A stretch of 64,000 bases of DNA. Source: Burkholderiaceae bacterium (GTDB taxonomy: Bacteria > Pseudomonadota > Gammaproteobacteria > Burkholderiales > Burkholderiaceae). Of this stretch, positions 1-11,723 are shown one piece after another; within the stretch, counting starts at the first letter, position 1; each line of letters begins with the position of its first letter. The position numbers and the translations under genes are program-made. The stretch lies in contig CANJBQ010000005.1 in NCBI GenBank assembly GCA_947472645.1, forward strand, positions 1 to 64,000. Reading direction: 5' to 3'. The notes below the pieces were generated by a model that worked only from the letters and a program-made list of their open reading frames with translations, was not told the origin of the DNA and did not search any database.

Positions 1-432
1 AACATGTAGAGGCCCTGTTGGATTTGCGGACACAAACTCTAATAAAATAGACTCTTCTTTATCTTTTTTAGAAATCCCAAAATCATTTGTTTGTTCAAAA
101 ATCTGTTGAATAACCGCTGTTTTAGTCATTTGACTAAGACGCATATTAATGAATCCTGGCCCGGCCAACTCAAGGCCCGAAATCGATTGATGGACATCAG
201 GGATCTTTAGAACCTCTTGGATCAACTGGGTGGCTAAATCACGAGGACTCATGCCCCATGCTTTTGCAATCTGCATCGCAATATTCGTTGCTAAATCTCC
301 ATGATCAGCCACTTTAGGACGATCAAGACGAGGCAAGGGTAATTGAGAGACATCTTTTTGTAAAGTGGTTCCAATCGTGACTAACGCACGACAAAAAAAG
401 CTTTGTAATAGGAGTTGAGTATCAGCGAGCAT
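1..432 (-). CDS. argS: Arginyl-tRNA synthetase, N-terminal part (runs off the left edge)
   Basis: My own translation from the cat at 430-432 gives MLADTQLLLQSFFCRALVTIG...LLEFVSANPTGPLHV, open to base 1. It contains the ArgRS N-terminal motif FVSANPTGPLHV. Not in the ORF track because it is truncated. Confidence 0.93.
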   Translation of the reverse strand, partial: MLADTQLLLQSFFCRALVTIGTTLQKDVSQLPLPRLDRPKVADHGDLATNIAMQIAKAWGMSPRDLATQLIQEVLKIPDVHQSISGLELAGPGFINMRLSQMTKTAVIQQIFEQTNDFGISKKDKEESILLEFVSANPTGPLHV

Positions 433-466
433 GACAAGAGTTTAGCAGGTGGTGTATTCTAAAATA

Positions 467-763
467 ATGCTCTTTCGCTTTCATTCCAAAAACTCGGCCG
501 ATTGCCTCATGCTTGAGGACTTATCACTTCGAATTTTTAAAATTCTCAATCGCGAACTAGGCAAAGAAGGTATTTTACTCGTAGAACAACTGCCTAGCCT
601 AATCCAATGTTTGGAACAGGCCATTGAACAAGATGCAACTGAACGCAAAGACCTTGCTAAGGACTCCCACAAATCAGATCGCCTTGGTCAAAGAGCCTAT
701 CCTTTTTTAGAGCTTTTAAAGTCATCTTTGAAATACAAAGACCCCATTGTTTGGGGGCATTAA
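467..763 (+). CDS. DUF1840-family small protein
   Basis: ORF track frame 449..763. The [27 protein letters not shown] start at 467 matches the typical DUF1840 N-terminus. Confidence 0.65.
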   Translation: MLFRFHSKNSADCLMLEDLSLRIFKILNRELGKEGILLVEQLPSLIQCLEQAIEQDATERKDLAKDSHKSDRLGQRAYPFLELLKSSLKYKDPIVWGH

Positions 764-3510
764 TTACTTTCGAAATTACTCGATAACGCTTTGGCAACTT
801 CCTCTGAGGTTCTTCCAGATCGATTGGCAAGGTCGTTGACTTGATCGAGACCAATCGGACCAACGTTAAAGTATCTAGCATGAGGGTTCCCCAGATAAAA
901 ACCTGAAACGCTCGACGCAGGATTCATTGCTAAAGATTCAGTTAACTCCATGCCAATTTCTTGGGCTTGTAAAACATCAAACATATGTAGCTTTACGCTA
1001 TGTTCTGGACATGCTGGATAACCTGGTGCAGGGCGGATACCCTGGTATTTCTCAGCAATCATATCCTCATTGGACAAGTTTTCTTGACCAGCATATCCCC
1101 ACAAATCCGTACGAACACGATGATGCATACACTCAGCAAAGGCTTCTGCCAATCGGTCTGCAATGGCTTTGAGCATAATGGCAGAGTAATCGTCATGTTT
1201 TTCTTGAAATTCAAGCACTTTTTTATCGACCCCATGGCCAGTTGTCACGGCAAACATACCAACATAATCCTTTTGGTGCGCAGATAAGGGCGCAACATAG
1301 TCTGCTAAACATCGATTTGGACGTTTGACCGAATCAACGACAGGTCTTTCTGTCTGTTGTCGTACAGTGTGCCAAGTAAGTAATGGCGTAGACTTCGCTT
1401 CGTCGGCGTATAAGATAATGTCATCACCGACGCTATTAGCAGGATATAAACCAATCACCGCATTAGCCTGAATCCAACGTCCTTGAATTACACGCTCGAG
1501 CATCTTAAGGCCATCCTCATACACCTTCGTTGCAGAATCTCCAACAACTTCATCCTCTAAAATTTGTGGAAACTTACCCGCTAAATCCCAGGTCTGAAAG
1601 AAGGGGGTCCAATCGATGTATTGAGCAATCAGCGCTAAATCAAAGTTTTTAAATACTCTTCGGCCAGTAAATGTTGGTGTTGCAATATTAATGTGGCCCC
1701 AATCAATACTTTCAGCATTCTTTTTTGCCTGATCAATGGTGATTAGTGGCGTTGCTTTTTTATTGGCATGCTGAAGACGAATCCGTTCATACTCTGATTT
1801 TATGCCCTCAATATATGATTTTGCAGACTCATCAGATAGAAGACTTGATGCTACAGAAACGGATCGCGAGGCATCAGGTACATAAATGACTGGACCCTGA
1901 TAGTGCGGCGCAATTTTCACAGCCGTATGTACCCGTGATGTGGTTGCTCCACCAATCATTAATGGTGTCGCTCGACTTGTAAAATAATCATCCTTTTGCA
2001 TTTCTTGAGCAACGTAAGCCATTTCTTCGAGTGAAGGGGTAATTAGGCCAGACAATCCAATGATGTCAGCATTTTCTTCTTTTGCTTTTTCTAGAATCTG
2101 ACTACAAGGAACCATTACACCCATATTGACTACATCAAAGTTATTACATTGCAAGACGACAGTGACAATATTTTTTCCAATATCATGGACGTCACCTTTA
2201 ACGGTAGCCATAATAATCTTTCCCTTAGACCGAACGTCTCTTCCTGCTGCCTCATATTGACGCTTCTCTTCTTCGATATAGGGTATTAGATGCGCCACAG
2301 CTTGTTTCATCACCCTTGCACTTTTAACGACCTGAGGCAAGAACATCTTTCCAGCGCCGAATAATTCTCCAACAACATTCATGCCGTCCATCAAAGGTCC
2401 TTCGATGACTTCGATTGGGCGGCCGCCTTGATCAAAAATTTCCTGGCGAATTTCCTCAGTATCTTCAACAATAAAATTAGTAATACCTTGCACTAACGAG
2501 TGCGATAGGCGGTCTCTGACCGCTAACTCACGCCAAGCCAAGGTCTCCGCCCGCTTAATTCCATCACCTTTATAGTTATCAGCAATCTCTAGAAGGCGCT
2601 CAGTTGGAGTCTTGCCCTCTTTTTCTTTAAACCGGTTAAGCACCACATCTTCAACACGTTCACGTAATTCTTTATCGAGCTCTGCATAGACCCCGAGTTG
2701 TCCAGCATTAACAATTCCCATATCCATACCAGCGTTAATGGCATGGTATAAAAATACAGTATGAATCGCCTCACGAACAACATCGTTTCCTCGAAAGGAA
2801 AAACTCACGTTCGATACGCCACCACTAATTTTTGCTCCAGGAAGATTTTCTTTAATCCAGCGAGTGGCGTTAATAAAATCAACCGCATAGTTATCATGTT
2901 CTTCAATACCAGTCGCAATAGCAAAAATATTAGGATCAAAAATAATATCTTCTGGTGAAAAATCAAGCTCCGAAAGTAGTAACTCATAGGAGCGCTTACA
3001 AATAGCCGTTTTACGTTCAAAAGTGTCTGCTTGTCCTTTTTCATCAAAAGCCATGACGACGGTCGCCGCCCCATATCTTTTGACTAATTTTGCTTGAGCA
3101 ATAAAAGGTTCTTCCCCTTCTTTTAATGAAATTGAATTCACAATCGCTTTACCTTGCACACATCTGAGGCCCGCCTCAATTACTGACCACTTAGAAGAGT
3201 CAATCATGATAGGCACTCTAGCTATATCTGGTTCTGATGCAATCAAATTTAGGAATCGAACCATTGCAGCTTGTGAATCGAGCATGGCTTCGTCCATATT
3301 GATGTCGATGATCTGTGCACCGTTCTCAACTTGCTGCCTCGCTACTTGTAAAGCATCGTCAAACAAATTATTCAGGATGAGTCTGGCGAAGGCTTTGGAT
3401 CCCGTTACATTAGTTCGTTCGCCAATATTGACAAAACGAATATACGATTCAAGGTTAAAGGCTTCTAATCCTGCAAGTTTTAATAATGGAATATTGATCG
3501 GATTAGTCAT
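760..3510 (-). CDS. metH: Cobalamin-dependent methionine synthase, pterin-binding/B12-binding/reactivation part
   Basis: [16 protein letters not shown] (pterin domain), [11 protein letters not shown] (B12 base-off motif DxHxxG), C-terminal [14 protein letters not shown] activation domain. Confidence 0.95.
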   Translation of the reverse strand: MTNPINIPLLKLAGLEAFNLESYIRFVNIGERTNVTGSKAFARLILNNLFDDALQVARQQVENGAQIIDINMDEAMLDSQAAMVRFLNLIASEPDIARVPIMIDSSKWSVIEAGLRCVQGKAIVNSISLKEGEEPFIAQAKLVKRYGAATVVMAFDEKGQADTFERKTAICKRSYELLLSELDFSPEDIIFDPNIFAIATGIEEHDNYAVDFINATRWIKENLPGAKISGGVSNVSFSFRGNDVVREAIHTVFLYHAINAGMDMGIVNAGQLGVYAELDKELRERVEDVVLNRFKEKEGKTPTERLLEIADNYKGDGIKRAETLAWRELAVRDRLSHSLVQGITNFIVEDTEEIRQEIFDQGGRPIEVIEGPLMDGMNVVGELFGAGKMFLPQVVKSARVMKQAVAHLIPYIEEEKRQYEAAGRDVRSKGKIIMATVKGDVHDIGKNIVTVVLQCNNFDVVNMGVMVPCSQILEKAKEENADIIGLSGLITPSLEEMAYVAQEMQKDDYFTSRATPLMIGGATTSRVHTAVKIAPHYQGPVIYVPDASRSVSVASSLLSDESAKSYIEGIKSEYERIRLQHANKKATPLITIDQAKKNAESIDWGHINIATPTFTGRRVFKNFDLALIAQYIDWTPFFQTWDLAGKFPQILEDEVVGDSATKVYEDGLKMLERVIQGRWIQANAVIGLYPANSVGDDIILYADEAKSTPLLTWHTVRQQTERPVVDSVKRPNRCLADYVAPLSAHQKDYVGMFAVTTGHGVDKKVLEFQEKHDDYSAIMLKAIADRLAEAFAECMHHRVRTDLWGYAGQENLSNEDMIAEKYQGIRPAPGYPACPEHSVKLHMFDVLQAQEIGMELTESLAMNPASSVSGFYLGNPHARYFNVGPIGLDQVNDLANRSGRTSEEVAKALSSNFESN

Positions 3511-4582
3511 TGACTACCTCCTTATATGGATTCCATTTGGATTGCCATACTCGAGGTTGAAACTTGGCGACTGCCTTAGCAATCTGCGCAATATGCGCTG
3601 GAGTTGTTCCACAACAGCCTCCGACAATGTTCACTAAACCCTCTTTAGAAAAGTTAGCGAGTAACTGAGAAGTAATTTCTGGCGTTTCATCAAACCCTGT
3701 ATCACTCATCGGATTGGGTAAGCCTGCATTAGGATAGCAAGAAATTGCTGTATCACAAATTTTTGATAATTCAGTAATATAAGGTTTCATTAGGGCGGCG
3801 CCTAATGCACAATTTAAACCAAAGGTCATCGGCTTTGCATGTCTAAGACTATTCCAAAAAGCTTCGACAGTTTGGCCGGATAAGATTCTTCCTGAAGCAT
3901 CGGTAACCGTTCCAGAAATCATGAGTGGCAGCTTGACATTGTTATTTTCAAAAAATTCATCTATCGCAAAAAGTGCCGCTTTTGCATTTAGCGTATCAAA
4001 TATCGTTTCCACAAGTAACAAATCAACGCCGCCCTCGTACAAAGCTTCAACTTGCTCATAGTAAGCTTGGCGTAAGGCTTCAAAATCAACATTTCGCGCA
4101 CCAGGATCATTCACATCTGGAGAAATACTCGCGGTCTTTGGTGTTGGCCCTAGAGCCCCGGCAACAAACCTTGGTTTATCCGGGGTACTAAATTGATGAC
4201 AGACATCGCGAGCAATTTTGGCAGAAGCCAGATTCATTTCTCTGGCAAGATGGGCCAATCGATAATCTTCTTGCGCAATTGTTGTTGCGCCAAAGGTATT
4301 TGTCTCGATAATATCGGCTCCCGCCACCAGAAATTGCTCATGAATGCCCCGAATCACTTCAGGCTTCGTCATGGACAACAGCTCGTTATTGCCCTTCACA
4401 TCAATAGGGTGATTGAAAAGGGCGGGTAAACTACCTCGAAAATCTTGCTCCGTCAATTTATATTGCTGAATCATCGTACCCATTGCGCCATCCAAAATTA
4501 AGATTCGGGTACGCATTAGTTCTGGCAATTGATTGCCTCTAGTATAGGTAATGGTCGATTGATTGAGGCTTTTATTTGACAT
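3503..4582 (-). CDS. metH: Methionine synthase, homocysteine-binding (zinc) domain encoded separately
   Basis: [25 protein letters not shown] homocysteine methyltransferase motifs. Overlaps the downstream metH half by 8 nt. Confidence 0.93.
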   Translation of the reverse strand: MSNKSLNQSTITYTRGNQLPELMRTRILILDGAMGTMIQQYKLTEQDFRGSLPALFNHPIDVKGNNELLSMTKPEVIRGIHEQFLVAGADIIETNTFGATTIAQEDYRLAHLAREMNLASAKIARDVCHQFSTPDKPRFVAGALGPTPKTASISPDVNDPGARNVDFEALRQAYYEQVEALYEGGVDLLLVETIFDTLNAKAALFAIDEFFENNNVKLPLMISGTVTDASGRILSGQTVEAFWNSLRHAKPMTFGLNCALGAALMKPYITELSKICDTAISCYPNAGLPNPMSDTGFDETPEITSQLLANFSKEGLVNIVGGCCGTTPAHIAQIAKAVAKFQPRVWQSKWNPYKEVVND

Positions 4583-4658
4583 CGTTCAAGTTAAAGATTG
4601 ATTTACTCATTAAAGTCATATATTTTACATTTAACTGTCAAATTTTACGGAGTCTCTT

Positions 4659-5219
4659 ATGTTTACTGGAATGCCTGATTTTCACCAAAGTGTCGAAATG
4701 ATGAAAAATATGTGGTCAAATGCTGCCAAAGGTACCCCTGATAACGCTAATCCGTCATTTGGTTTCCCAGGAATGAGTACATTAAATCCCTTTGGAATCC
4801 CTGTGGTGGATATTGAGGAGCTTGAAAAAAGGATTAAAGACTTAAAAAGCGTTGAGTCATGGTTAACACTGAATCTGAATGTGTTACAAACCACCATCCA
4901 AGGATTAGAAGTTCAAAGAGCAACTCTCTCTACGCTACATGGCATTGCCGAAACAATGAAAAACTCAACGGCATCCGCTAGCGAAAAAAATACTTCAAAA
5001 GATACCACGAGTTCTGAGGATCTAAGAGGCTCTGGTGGTAAATTGGCTCAAGACCTGATGGAACAAATGTCTAAATCAATGACAAACATGATGGCAGCTT
5101 TTCCCATGGGAGCGGGACCTGCAACTAAAAATTCCAAGAAACCCGCTGCAAAAAAGACCGCCAAGAAAACTACGCCTGTGAAAACCGCAAGATCCCGTTC
5201 GCGTCAAGATCTCGGGTAA
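4659..5219 (+). CDS. phaM: PhaM-like PHA granule-associated protein with basic histone H1-like tail
   Basis: N-terminal MPDFHQSVEMMKNMW plus C-terminal KKPAAKKTAKKTTPVKTARSRSR, typical of PhaM. Confidence 0.7.
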   Translation: MFTGMPDFHQSVEMMKNMWSNAAKGTPDNANPSFGFPGMSTLNPFGIPVVDIEELEKRIKDLKSVESWLTLNLNVLQTTIQGLEVQRATLSTLHGIAETMKNSTASASEKNTSKDTTSSEDLRGSGGKLAQDLMEQMSKSMTNMMAAFPMGAGPATKNSKKPAAKKTAKKTTPVKTARSRSRQDLG

Positions 5220-6228
5220 GTTTTCCTCTCCGCCATAAATAATTAAGGTGTGCAATCGCCTCGCCCATTGCAAAAGTCATTTGATGCGTATCTAACTTAC
5301 GATGAAATAAAACTGGCAATATGTCTTTAGCAGTTGCTGGTTCCTTACATGCTTCAAAGGTTTCTTCTAAACGCGCCACATGATGATCACGTAATTGCTG
5401 AATTCTTAAATGTAGGCCTTGAAAAGGTTTACCATGCGATGGTAATACCAATGTTTTTCGATCTAAGGGTTCGTATTTACTGATGGAATCAAGAAACATC
5501 CCAAGCGGATCAGAGTCCGGCTCAGAATCATAAACACTGATATTTGTAGAAATCCGGGGTAGCATCATATCCCCAGAAATCATGATCTGGTCTTTCACGC
5601 AAGCAAAAGATAAATGCTCGGGGGCGTGTCCATAACCACTAATTGCTTGCCATTGGCGGTTGCCAATAAGTACCTCTTCCCCATCCATAATCCTTCGAAA
5701 TCTTGAAGGAACCTGAGGCACTAAATTACTATAATGGTCGGATCTTCCACGGATTTTTTCGAGATCTTCTTCGTTAGTTAAGCCATGTTTATAAAAATGG
5801 TCAGCGCTACCGCCACCACCAGCCTTGGACCCGACATTCAGACCACCTTCTTTTGAGCTTAACCACCGAGCCGTTAGGTAATCAGTCATAGACATCCAAA
5901 GTGGAACTTTCCATTTATCACATAACCAATGCGCTAAACCAACATGATCTGGATGCATATGTGTGACAATCACTCGCACAATTGGCAGTCCTTGAAGGTG
6001 CTTCTCAAAAATAGTGTTCCAAGCATTTTGAGTAACCTCACTGGTAATGCCACAGTCAACAATCGTCCAACCCTCACGACCTTCAAAACAATCTCTTAAT
6101 AACCAAAGATTAATATGATCTAGAGCAAATGGCAGTGGCATCCTTAACCAAAAAACTCCAGGAATAATTTCTTGTAATGCCCCTGTTTCAGGTAAGGTAT
6201 CTTCTAGTGGGTAATGTATAGTTTCCAT
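5170..6228 (-). CDS. Metallo-beta-lactamase-fold hydrolase
   Basis: THMHPDHVG metal-binding motif, later GYGHAPEH and LPSHGKPF; full-length ORF. Confidence 0.85.
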   Translation of the reverse strand: METIHYPLEDTLPETGALQEIIPGVFWLRMPLPFALDHINLWLLRDCFEGREGWTIVDCGITSEVTQNAWNTIFEKHLQGLPIVRVIVTHMHPDHVGLAHWLCDKWKVPLWMSMTDYLTARWLSSKEGGLNVGSKAGGGGSADHFYKHGLTNEEDLEKIRGRSDHYSNLVPQVPSRFRRIMDGEEVLIGNRQWQAISGYGHAPEHLSFACVKDQIMISGDMMLPRISTNISVYDSEPDSDPLGMFLDSISKYEPLDRKTLVLPSHGKPFQGLHLRIQQLRDHHVARLEETFEACKEPATAKDILPVLFHRKLDTHQMTFAMGEAIAHLNYLWRRGKLTRDLDANGILRFSQA

Positions 6229-6269
6229 AATGTCTCTTTATTTTTCAGTTTTTACTTTAATATATTTTA

Positions 6270-8054
6270 ATGTCAAAATTTCCGAAATTACTATCTTCTC
6301 AACATGCTTATGACATGGCTCAGGTCATTGTAGATGGATTTGATAGGCACTACCGGATTTTTCGTGAAGCAAGTCGTGCAGCACAAAATGATTTTGAGTT
6401 ACAAAATTGGTCTGGTATTCGCGATTTAATTAAAGGTCGTATTGACTATTACGATGAACGCGTTAAGGAATGTCTCATTGTCTTAGAAGAAGAGTTTGAT
6501 GCCACTCGTTTAAATATCGATATTTGGCAACAGGTCAAACTTCACTATATTGGCCTATTAACAAATCATCATCAACCTGAACTAGCTGAGACCTTTTTTA
6601 ACTCTGTCATTACCCGAGTGCTAAATCACACCTATTTTCATAACGATTTCATTTTTGTTCGCCCAACAATTTCCACGGAGTATATCGAAAATGATGAAAT
6701 ACTCTCTCACCCCACCTACCAAGCTTATTATCCCAAAGATCGAGCAGACTTTAAAACTTGCTTTCGTTCAATCATTACAAGTTATCCATTAAAAGCCCCT
6801 TTTAAAAATCTTGACAGAGATATTGGTTATCTGATTCAAGCTTTAGACGAAAAAATGGCTGGAAATGAGATTCATATTAATTTTCAGATTCATGTTTTAA
6901 CTTCAGTTTTTTTTAGAAATAAAATGGCCTATATTGTTGGTCGAATCATTAATGGTGACACTACGATTCCAATGATTATTGCTGTCCACTTTAATCTTGA
7001 AAGTCATTTAGAAATTGATGCGGCCCTCTTTAATACGGATGAAGTCGCCATTCTTTTTAGTTTTACCTATAGCTATTTCCTCGTTGAAATGGAGGTCCCT
7101 TCTGCATATGTGACTTTTTTAAGAGCCATCATGCCGGGGAAGCCTCGTCAAGAAATATACACCTCTTTAGGTCTTCAAAAACATGGGAAAAGTTTGTTTT
7201 ATCGTGACTTTTTACACCATTTAAATCACTCTAGAGATCAATTTAGAATTGCCCCTGGTATTAAAGGCTTAGTGATGCTAGTTTTTGATTTACCTAGTTA
7301 CCCCTATGTTTTCAAAATGATCAAAGATTATTTCCCGCCACCAAAAGAAACAACTCGAGAAATCATTCAATCAAAATATCAACTTGTTAAACAACATGAC
7401 CGTGTAGGACGTATGGCAGATACTCTTGAATTTTCTAGTATTGCTTTTCCTCTCGATAGGTTTGAACCAGATTTACTAGCGGAATTAGAAAAACACTGTC
7501 ATTCCCTCATTTCTTATGGGGAAAATGATTTAGGTGAGAAAGAAATCATGATTTCTCATATGTATATTGAGCGCCGTATGACACCTCTAAATATGATGTT
7601 ACAAATAGGAACCGATGATGAAGTGGAGCAAGGTCTTTTAGAATATGGAAATGCGATTAAAGAGTTGATAGCTGCAAATATTTTTCCTGGTGATATGCTG
7701 TATAAAAACTTTGGATTAACACGTCATGGGCGTGTAGTGTTTTATGACTATGATGAAATTGAATATTTTACGGACTGTAATATACGTAAAATTCCTCAGG
7801 CAAGAACGGAAGAGGAAGAAATATCAGGTGAGCTTTGGTACCACGTTGGGCCAAAAGATATTTTTCCCGAATCCTACGGTACTTTTCTCCTTGGCGATGA
7901 ACGCGTGAGAAAATACTTGTTAAAACATCATGCTGATTTTTTTGATCCTCAAATGTGGATTGACTATCAACAGCTTTTAATGAACGGGCAAACCCCTGAT
8001 CATTTTGGATATTCTCAACATTTACGTTTTGTTAACCGTTACACTTTTGAGTAG
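6270..8054 (+). CDS. aceK: Isocitrate dehydrogenase kinase/phosphatase
   Basis: 594 aa; AceK-like features such as [32 protein letters not shown] and [10 protein letters not shown]. Confidence 0.95.
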   Translation: MSKFPKLLSSQHAYDMAQVIVDGFDRHYRIFREASRAAQNDFELQNWSGIRDLIKGRIDYYDERVKECLIVLEEEFDATRLNIDIWQQVKLHYIGLLTNHHQPELAETFFNSVITRVLNHTYFHNDFIFVRPTISTEYIENDEILSHPTYQAYYPKDRADFKTCFRSIITSYPLKAPFKNLDRDIGYLIQALDEKMAGNEIHINFQIHVLTSVFFRNKMAYIVGRIINGDTTIPMIIAVHFNLESHLEIDAALFNTDEVAILFSFTYSYFLVEMEVPSAYVTFLRAIMPGKPRQEIYTSLGLQKHGKSLFYRDFLHHLNHSRDQFRIAPGIKGLVMLVFDLPSYPYVFKMIKDYFPPPKETTREIIQSKYQLVKQHDRVGRMADTLEFSSIAFPLDRFEPDLLAELEKHCHSLISYGENDLGEKEIMISHMYIERRMTPLNMMLQIGTDDEVEQGLLEYGNAIKELIAANIFPGDMLYKNFGLTRHGRVVFYDYDEIEYFTDCNIRKIPQARTEEEEISGELWYHVGPKDIFPESYGTFLLGDERVRKYLLKHHADFFDPQMWIDYQQLLMNGQTPDHFGYSQHLRFVNRYTFE

Positions 8055-8059
8055 AAATT

Positions 8060-8728
8060 ATGTCTAACACGAATAATCCTCACCTATTAACCCCATTGTT
8101 TAAAAATAATGCCGATTGGGTGACGAAAGTCACAAAAGATGATCCTGATTATTTTCAAAGATTGGCTTCTCAGCAATCCCCTGAATACCTATGGATAGGT
8201 TGTTCAGACTCACGTGTTCCTGCAAATCAAATCATTGGTCTTGCGCCTGGAGAAATTTTTGTTCATCGCAATATTGCTAATGTTGTCGTTCATACTGACC
8301 TTAATGCCCTCTCCGTTATTCAGTTTGCTGTTGACCAATTGAAAGTCAAACATATTATTGTGGTTGGTCATTATGGTTGTTCTGGTGTGCGGGCTGCCTT
8401 AGATAATATTCGCATTGGCTTGGCAGACAATTGGATTCGGCACATTAAAGATGTAGATGAAAAACATGGCCAGTACTTAGGCAAAATTTTGCAACATCAA
8501 GAGCGTTTTGATCGACTTTGTGAACTCAATGTCATAGAGCAAGTGGTGAATGTGTGTGAAACTACTATTGTTCAAGATGCTTGGCTTCGTCATCAAGAAT
8601 TAACTGTCCATGGGTGGATATATGGCCTTCAAGATGGTTTGGCGCGCGACTTGGGTATGAGTATCCAAAATTTAGAGGAGCTTGAACAGCGTTACCAAGT
8701 CGTTATTAATAACCATCATCAACTTTAA
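8060..8728 (+). CDS. can: Beta-class carbonic anhydrase
   Basis: WIGCSDSRVPANQI and VGHYGCSGVRAAL zinc-binding motifs. Confidence 0.95.
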   Translation: MSNTNNPHLLTPLFKNNADWVTKVTKDDPDYFQRLASQQSPEYLWIGCSDSRVPANQIIGLAPGEIFVHRNIANVVVHTDLNALSVIQFAVDQLKVKHIIVVGHYGCSGVRAALDNIRIGLADNWIRHIKDVDEKHGQYLGKILQHQERFDRLCELNVIEQVVNVCETTIVQDAWLRHQELTVHGWIYGLQDGLARDLGMSIQNLEELEQRYQVVINNHHQL

Positions 8729-8730
8729 AT

Positions 8731-9651
8731 TTGCTACCCGCTAACATCCATTTTATTGAGCGCGGTTGGTTATCCGCAAATCAGATGTTTTTTTATGATG
8801 ATCATCATCTTGATATTATCGATAGTGGTTTTTGTACCCACGCGAACCAAACCGTTTTACTATTGAAGTCGTTCCTTCATCAATTCCAGCATTTATCGAC
8901 AAGAAATCTCTTTAATACGCATCTTCACTCTGATCATTGTGGAGGTAATCATGCTCTTGAACAGCAATTTTCGTTGACTTGTTTTGTGCCTGAAGCTGAA
9001 TTTTTACCAGTTTCTCAATGGGATGTCGAAGCACTGGGCTTTGAGGAGCTAGGTCAGCCATGTCCCATTTTTACTGCTCATCAATCCTTAGTCCCTGGCG
9101 AGTTCATCAATATCGGCGCTTATCAATTTGAAATACATGCAACCCCAGGTCACCACCCTAAATCTATTTTATTATTTGAGCCCCACTTAAGTCTTTTGAT
9201 TTCAGCGGATGTTTTATGGGAAAACGGTTTTGGAGCAATTTTTTCTGGCATTACTGATCCAAGTGGTTTTCTAGAACAACGCGAAAGCTTAAAACTGATC
9301 GAGCATTTACATCCTAAAATCATTTTGCCTGGACACGGCCAACCATTTACCGATGTTCAAACAGCACTGAAAAGTGCTTTTTCTCGATTAGATTATTTAG
9401 AAGCAAATCCCGATAGAAATGCCCATCACGTTGCACAAGTCTTATTCAAATTTATGTTGATGTTTGAACATCAAATTACTTTTGAACTAGCTCAACGTTG
9501 GTTTCAGAAGACACCAATCATTCAAAAAGCAGCTAGCCATCTTTCATTATCCACCGAAGAACTTATGACTCACACCATGCGTTTTTTACAACAAGCTGGC
9601 GTGATGAAGGTTCAGGACAATGTGATGATGAACGAATTTAATACCCCATAA
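8731..9651 (+). CDS. Metallo-beta-lactamase-fold hydrolase (TTG start)
   Basis: NTHLHSDHCGGNHAL and LPGHGQPF motifs; begins 2 nt after the can stop with TTG. Confidence 0.85.
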   Translation: MLPANIHFIERGWLSANQMFFYDDHHLDIIDSGFCTHANQTVLLLKSFLHQFQHLSTRNLFNTHLHSDHCGGNHALEQQFSLTCFVPEAEFLPVSQWDVEALGFEELGQPCPIFTAHQSLVPGEFINIGAYQFEIHATPGHHPKSILLFEPHLSLLISADVLWENGFGAIFSGITDPSGFLEQRESLKLIEHLHPKIILPGHGQPFTDVQTALKSAFSRLDYLEANPDRNAHHVAQVLFKFMLMFEHQITFELAQRWFQKTPIIQKAASHLSLSTEELMTHTMRFLQQAGVMKVQDNVMMNEFNTP

Positions 9652-9669
9652 CTCTTCTGCCATGTGTAA

Positions 9670-9867
9670 CTATGATTTAAAGAGGAGGAATAAATAGGTG
9701 GCAATAATAAGGCCGTACAATAATAGATAGACTTTAACGTTCTTCACCACTTTTTTGATGTCTAACTTTTTATACTTTATAAGATAGATGTGATAAATAA
9801 TTGGTGCAAGTAGTATTACTGCAATTTCAATGATTAACTCTATTTTTTGACCTGTCATATGATTCAC
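9670..9867 (-). CDS. Small hydrophobic membrane protein of unknown function
   Basis: 65 aa with two hydrophobic segments, located just downstream of glmS. GTG at 9867 or ATG at 9858 as start. Confidence 0.4.
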   Translation of the reverse strand: MNHMTGQKIELIIEIAVILLAPIIYHIYLIKYKKLDIKKVVKNVKVYLLLYGLIIATYLFLLFKS

Positions 9868-9881
9868 TTTCTTACATCGTT

Positions 9882-11705
9882 TTATTCTACAGTCACACTT
9901 TTTGCAAGATTACGAGGTTTATCCACATCAGTACCTAACCTGAGAGCGGTGTGATACGCCAATAATTGCAAAGGTACTACGTGAAGAATCGGGGACAAGT
10001 TTCCGTAGTTCTCAGGTAGTCGAATAACGTGTATTCCTTCGCTACTGTGTATATTGGCATCGACATCGGCAAATACATACAACTGCCCACTACGCGCTTG
10101 AACTTCTTGCATATTGGATTTCAGTTTTTCTAATAACTCATCATTTGGCGCTACTGTGACTACTGGCATCTCTTTATCAATCAGAGCAAGTGGTCCATGT
10201 TTTAACTCTCCAGCGGGATAGGCCTCTGCATGAATGTATGAAATTTCTTTTAATTTTAGAGCACCTTCGAGTGCAATTGGGAAATGCATTCCTCTGCCCA
10301 GAAAAATGGCATTTTTAAACTTCGCAAACTGCTCACTCCAAGCAATGACTTGAGGCTCTAGCGCTAATACTGCATTTAAAGCTACTGGAAGATGTCTTAG
10401 TCGCTCAATCTCCATCTTTTCTTCTTGGATACTCAGTTGCTTTTCTTTTTTAGCGATAGTTAATGCTAAAAAATACAACCCAACTAACTGCGTTGTAAAT
10501 GCTTTGGTTGAAGCCACCCCAATTTCTGTACCCGCTTTTGTCTGAAACTTCCACTTCGTTTCACGCATCATTGCACTGGTCGCCACATTACAGATAGCGA
10601 GTGTTTTAGTATGCCCCAACGATTGGGCATGCCTCAATGCAGCAAGAGTATCAGCGGTCTCACCTGATTGAGATACGACCACTACTAATGCGTTCGGATT
10701 AGGCACTGAGGAACGATATCGATACTCACTGGCAATCTCGACATTTGTTCTTACCCCTGCGATGCCTTCAATCCAGTACTTTGCTACACAAGCTGAATAA
10801 TAGCTGGTGCCACAAGCAAGTATTAATATATCTTTAATATCTAGCCACTCTTCTGGTGTGGCTCCAAAAATAGATGGCGCTATGGACTCAATATCACCAA
10901 CCGTATTTGCTAATGCAATGGGTTGCTCAAAGATCTCCTTTTGCATGAAGTGCTGGTAGGGGCCTAACTCTACCGAGGCGGCTAACTCAGGGACGTCCTT
11001 CACTGGGCGTTGAACTATTTTCCCCTGAAAATTCATGATTTCAACCCGATCTTTAGAAAGTCTAACGATATCTCCCTCTTCCAGATACGTCATTTTCTGA
11101 GCATGATTAGCAACCGCTAAAGCATCTGATGCCAAGAAGTTTTCTTGATTTCCATAGGCGACGACCAAAGGTGATCCAACCCTTGCGCCAACCAATATAT
11201 CCGTCAAATCACGGGCGATGACGGCTATGGCGTAAGCCCCATGCAGCCTAGACACGGATGCTCGAACCGCCTCTGTTAAATTACGCTGGCTCATTTTAGA
11301 ATATATATCATATATTAAGTGAGCAATTACTTCAGTGTCTGTTTGGGATGTAAATACATAGCCCTTTTGTTGTAATTCTGCGCGCAATGTCTCAAAATTT
11401 TCAATAATGCCGTTATGCACAACGCCAATTAAATCCCCGGAAAAGTGGGGGTGTGCATTATCGGTATTGGGCTTTCCATGAGTCGCCCAACGAGTATGAG
11501 CGATACCTCTTAACCCATTAAATTGAGCGGTGTTGAGTTTAAGATCTTGAACTCGTTCTGTCGTTCTGCTTCTCTGAAGCCCTTGAGGGTCTCCAACCAC
11601 AGCTAAACCGCAGGAATCATACCCACGATACTCAAGTCTTTGCAAACCCTCAACCAGGATATCTACTATATTTCGATTCGAAACTGCCCCAACAATTCCA
11701 CACAT
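9882..11705 (-). CDS. glmS: Glutamine-fructose-6-phosphate aminotransferase
   Basis: [11 protein letters not shown] start, [13 protein letters not shown] motifs, ends KSVTVE. Confidence 0.97.
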   Translation of the reverse strand: MCGIVGAVSNRNIVDILVEGLQRLEYRGYDSCGLAVVGDPQGLQRSRTTERVQDLKLNTAQFNGLRGIAHTRWATHGKPNTDNAHPHFSGDLIGVVHNGIIENFETLRAELQQKGYVFTSQTDTEVIAHLIYDIYSKMSQRNLTEAVRASVSRLHGAYAIAVIARDLTDILVGARVGSPLVVAYGNQENFLASDALAVANHAQKMTYLEEGDIVRLSKDRVEIMNFQGKIVQRPVKDVPELAASVELGPYQHFMQKEIFEQPIALANTVGDIESIAPSIFGATPEEWLDIKDILILACGTSYYSACVAKYWIEGIAGVRTNVEIASEYRYRSSVPNPNALVVVVSQSGETADTLAALRHAQSLGHTKTLAICNVATSAMMRETKWKFQTKAGTEIGVASTKAFTTQLVGLYFLALTIAKKEKQLSIQEEKMEIERLRHLPVALNAVLALEPQVIAWSEQFAKFKNAIFLGRGMHFPIALEGALKLKEISYIHAEAYPAGELKHGPLALIDKEMPVVTVAPNDELLEKLKSNMQEVQARSGQLYVFADVDANIHSSEGIHVIRLPENYGNLSPILHVVPLQLLAYHTALRLGTDVDKPRNLAKSVTVE

Positions 11706-11723
11706 ACCTTGAATTCTTTCTGA

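Noticed and set aside
481-881. Minus-strand ORFs 481..672 and 657..881
   Set aside because: Antisense to the DUF1840 gene and the metH 3' end; no recognisable motifs; argS and metH occupy the real minus-strand frames.
927-4429. Plus-strand ORFs antisense to metH (927, 1000, 2761, 3206, 3973, 4193)
   Set aside because: Shadow ORFs of a well-supported coding region with no family features.
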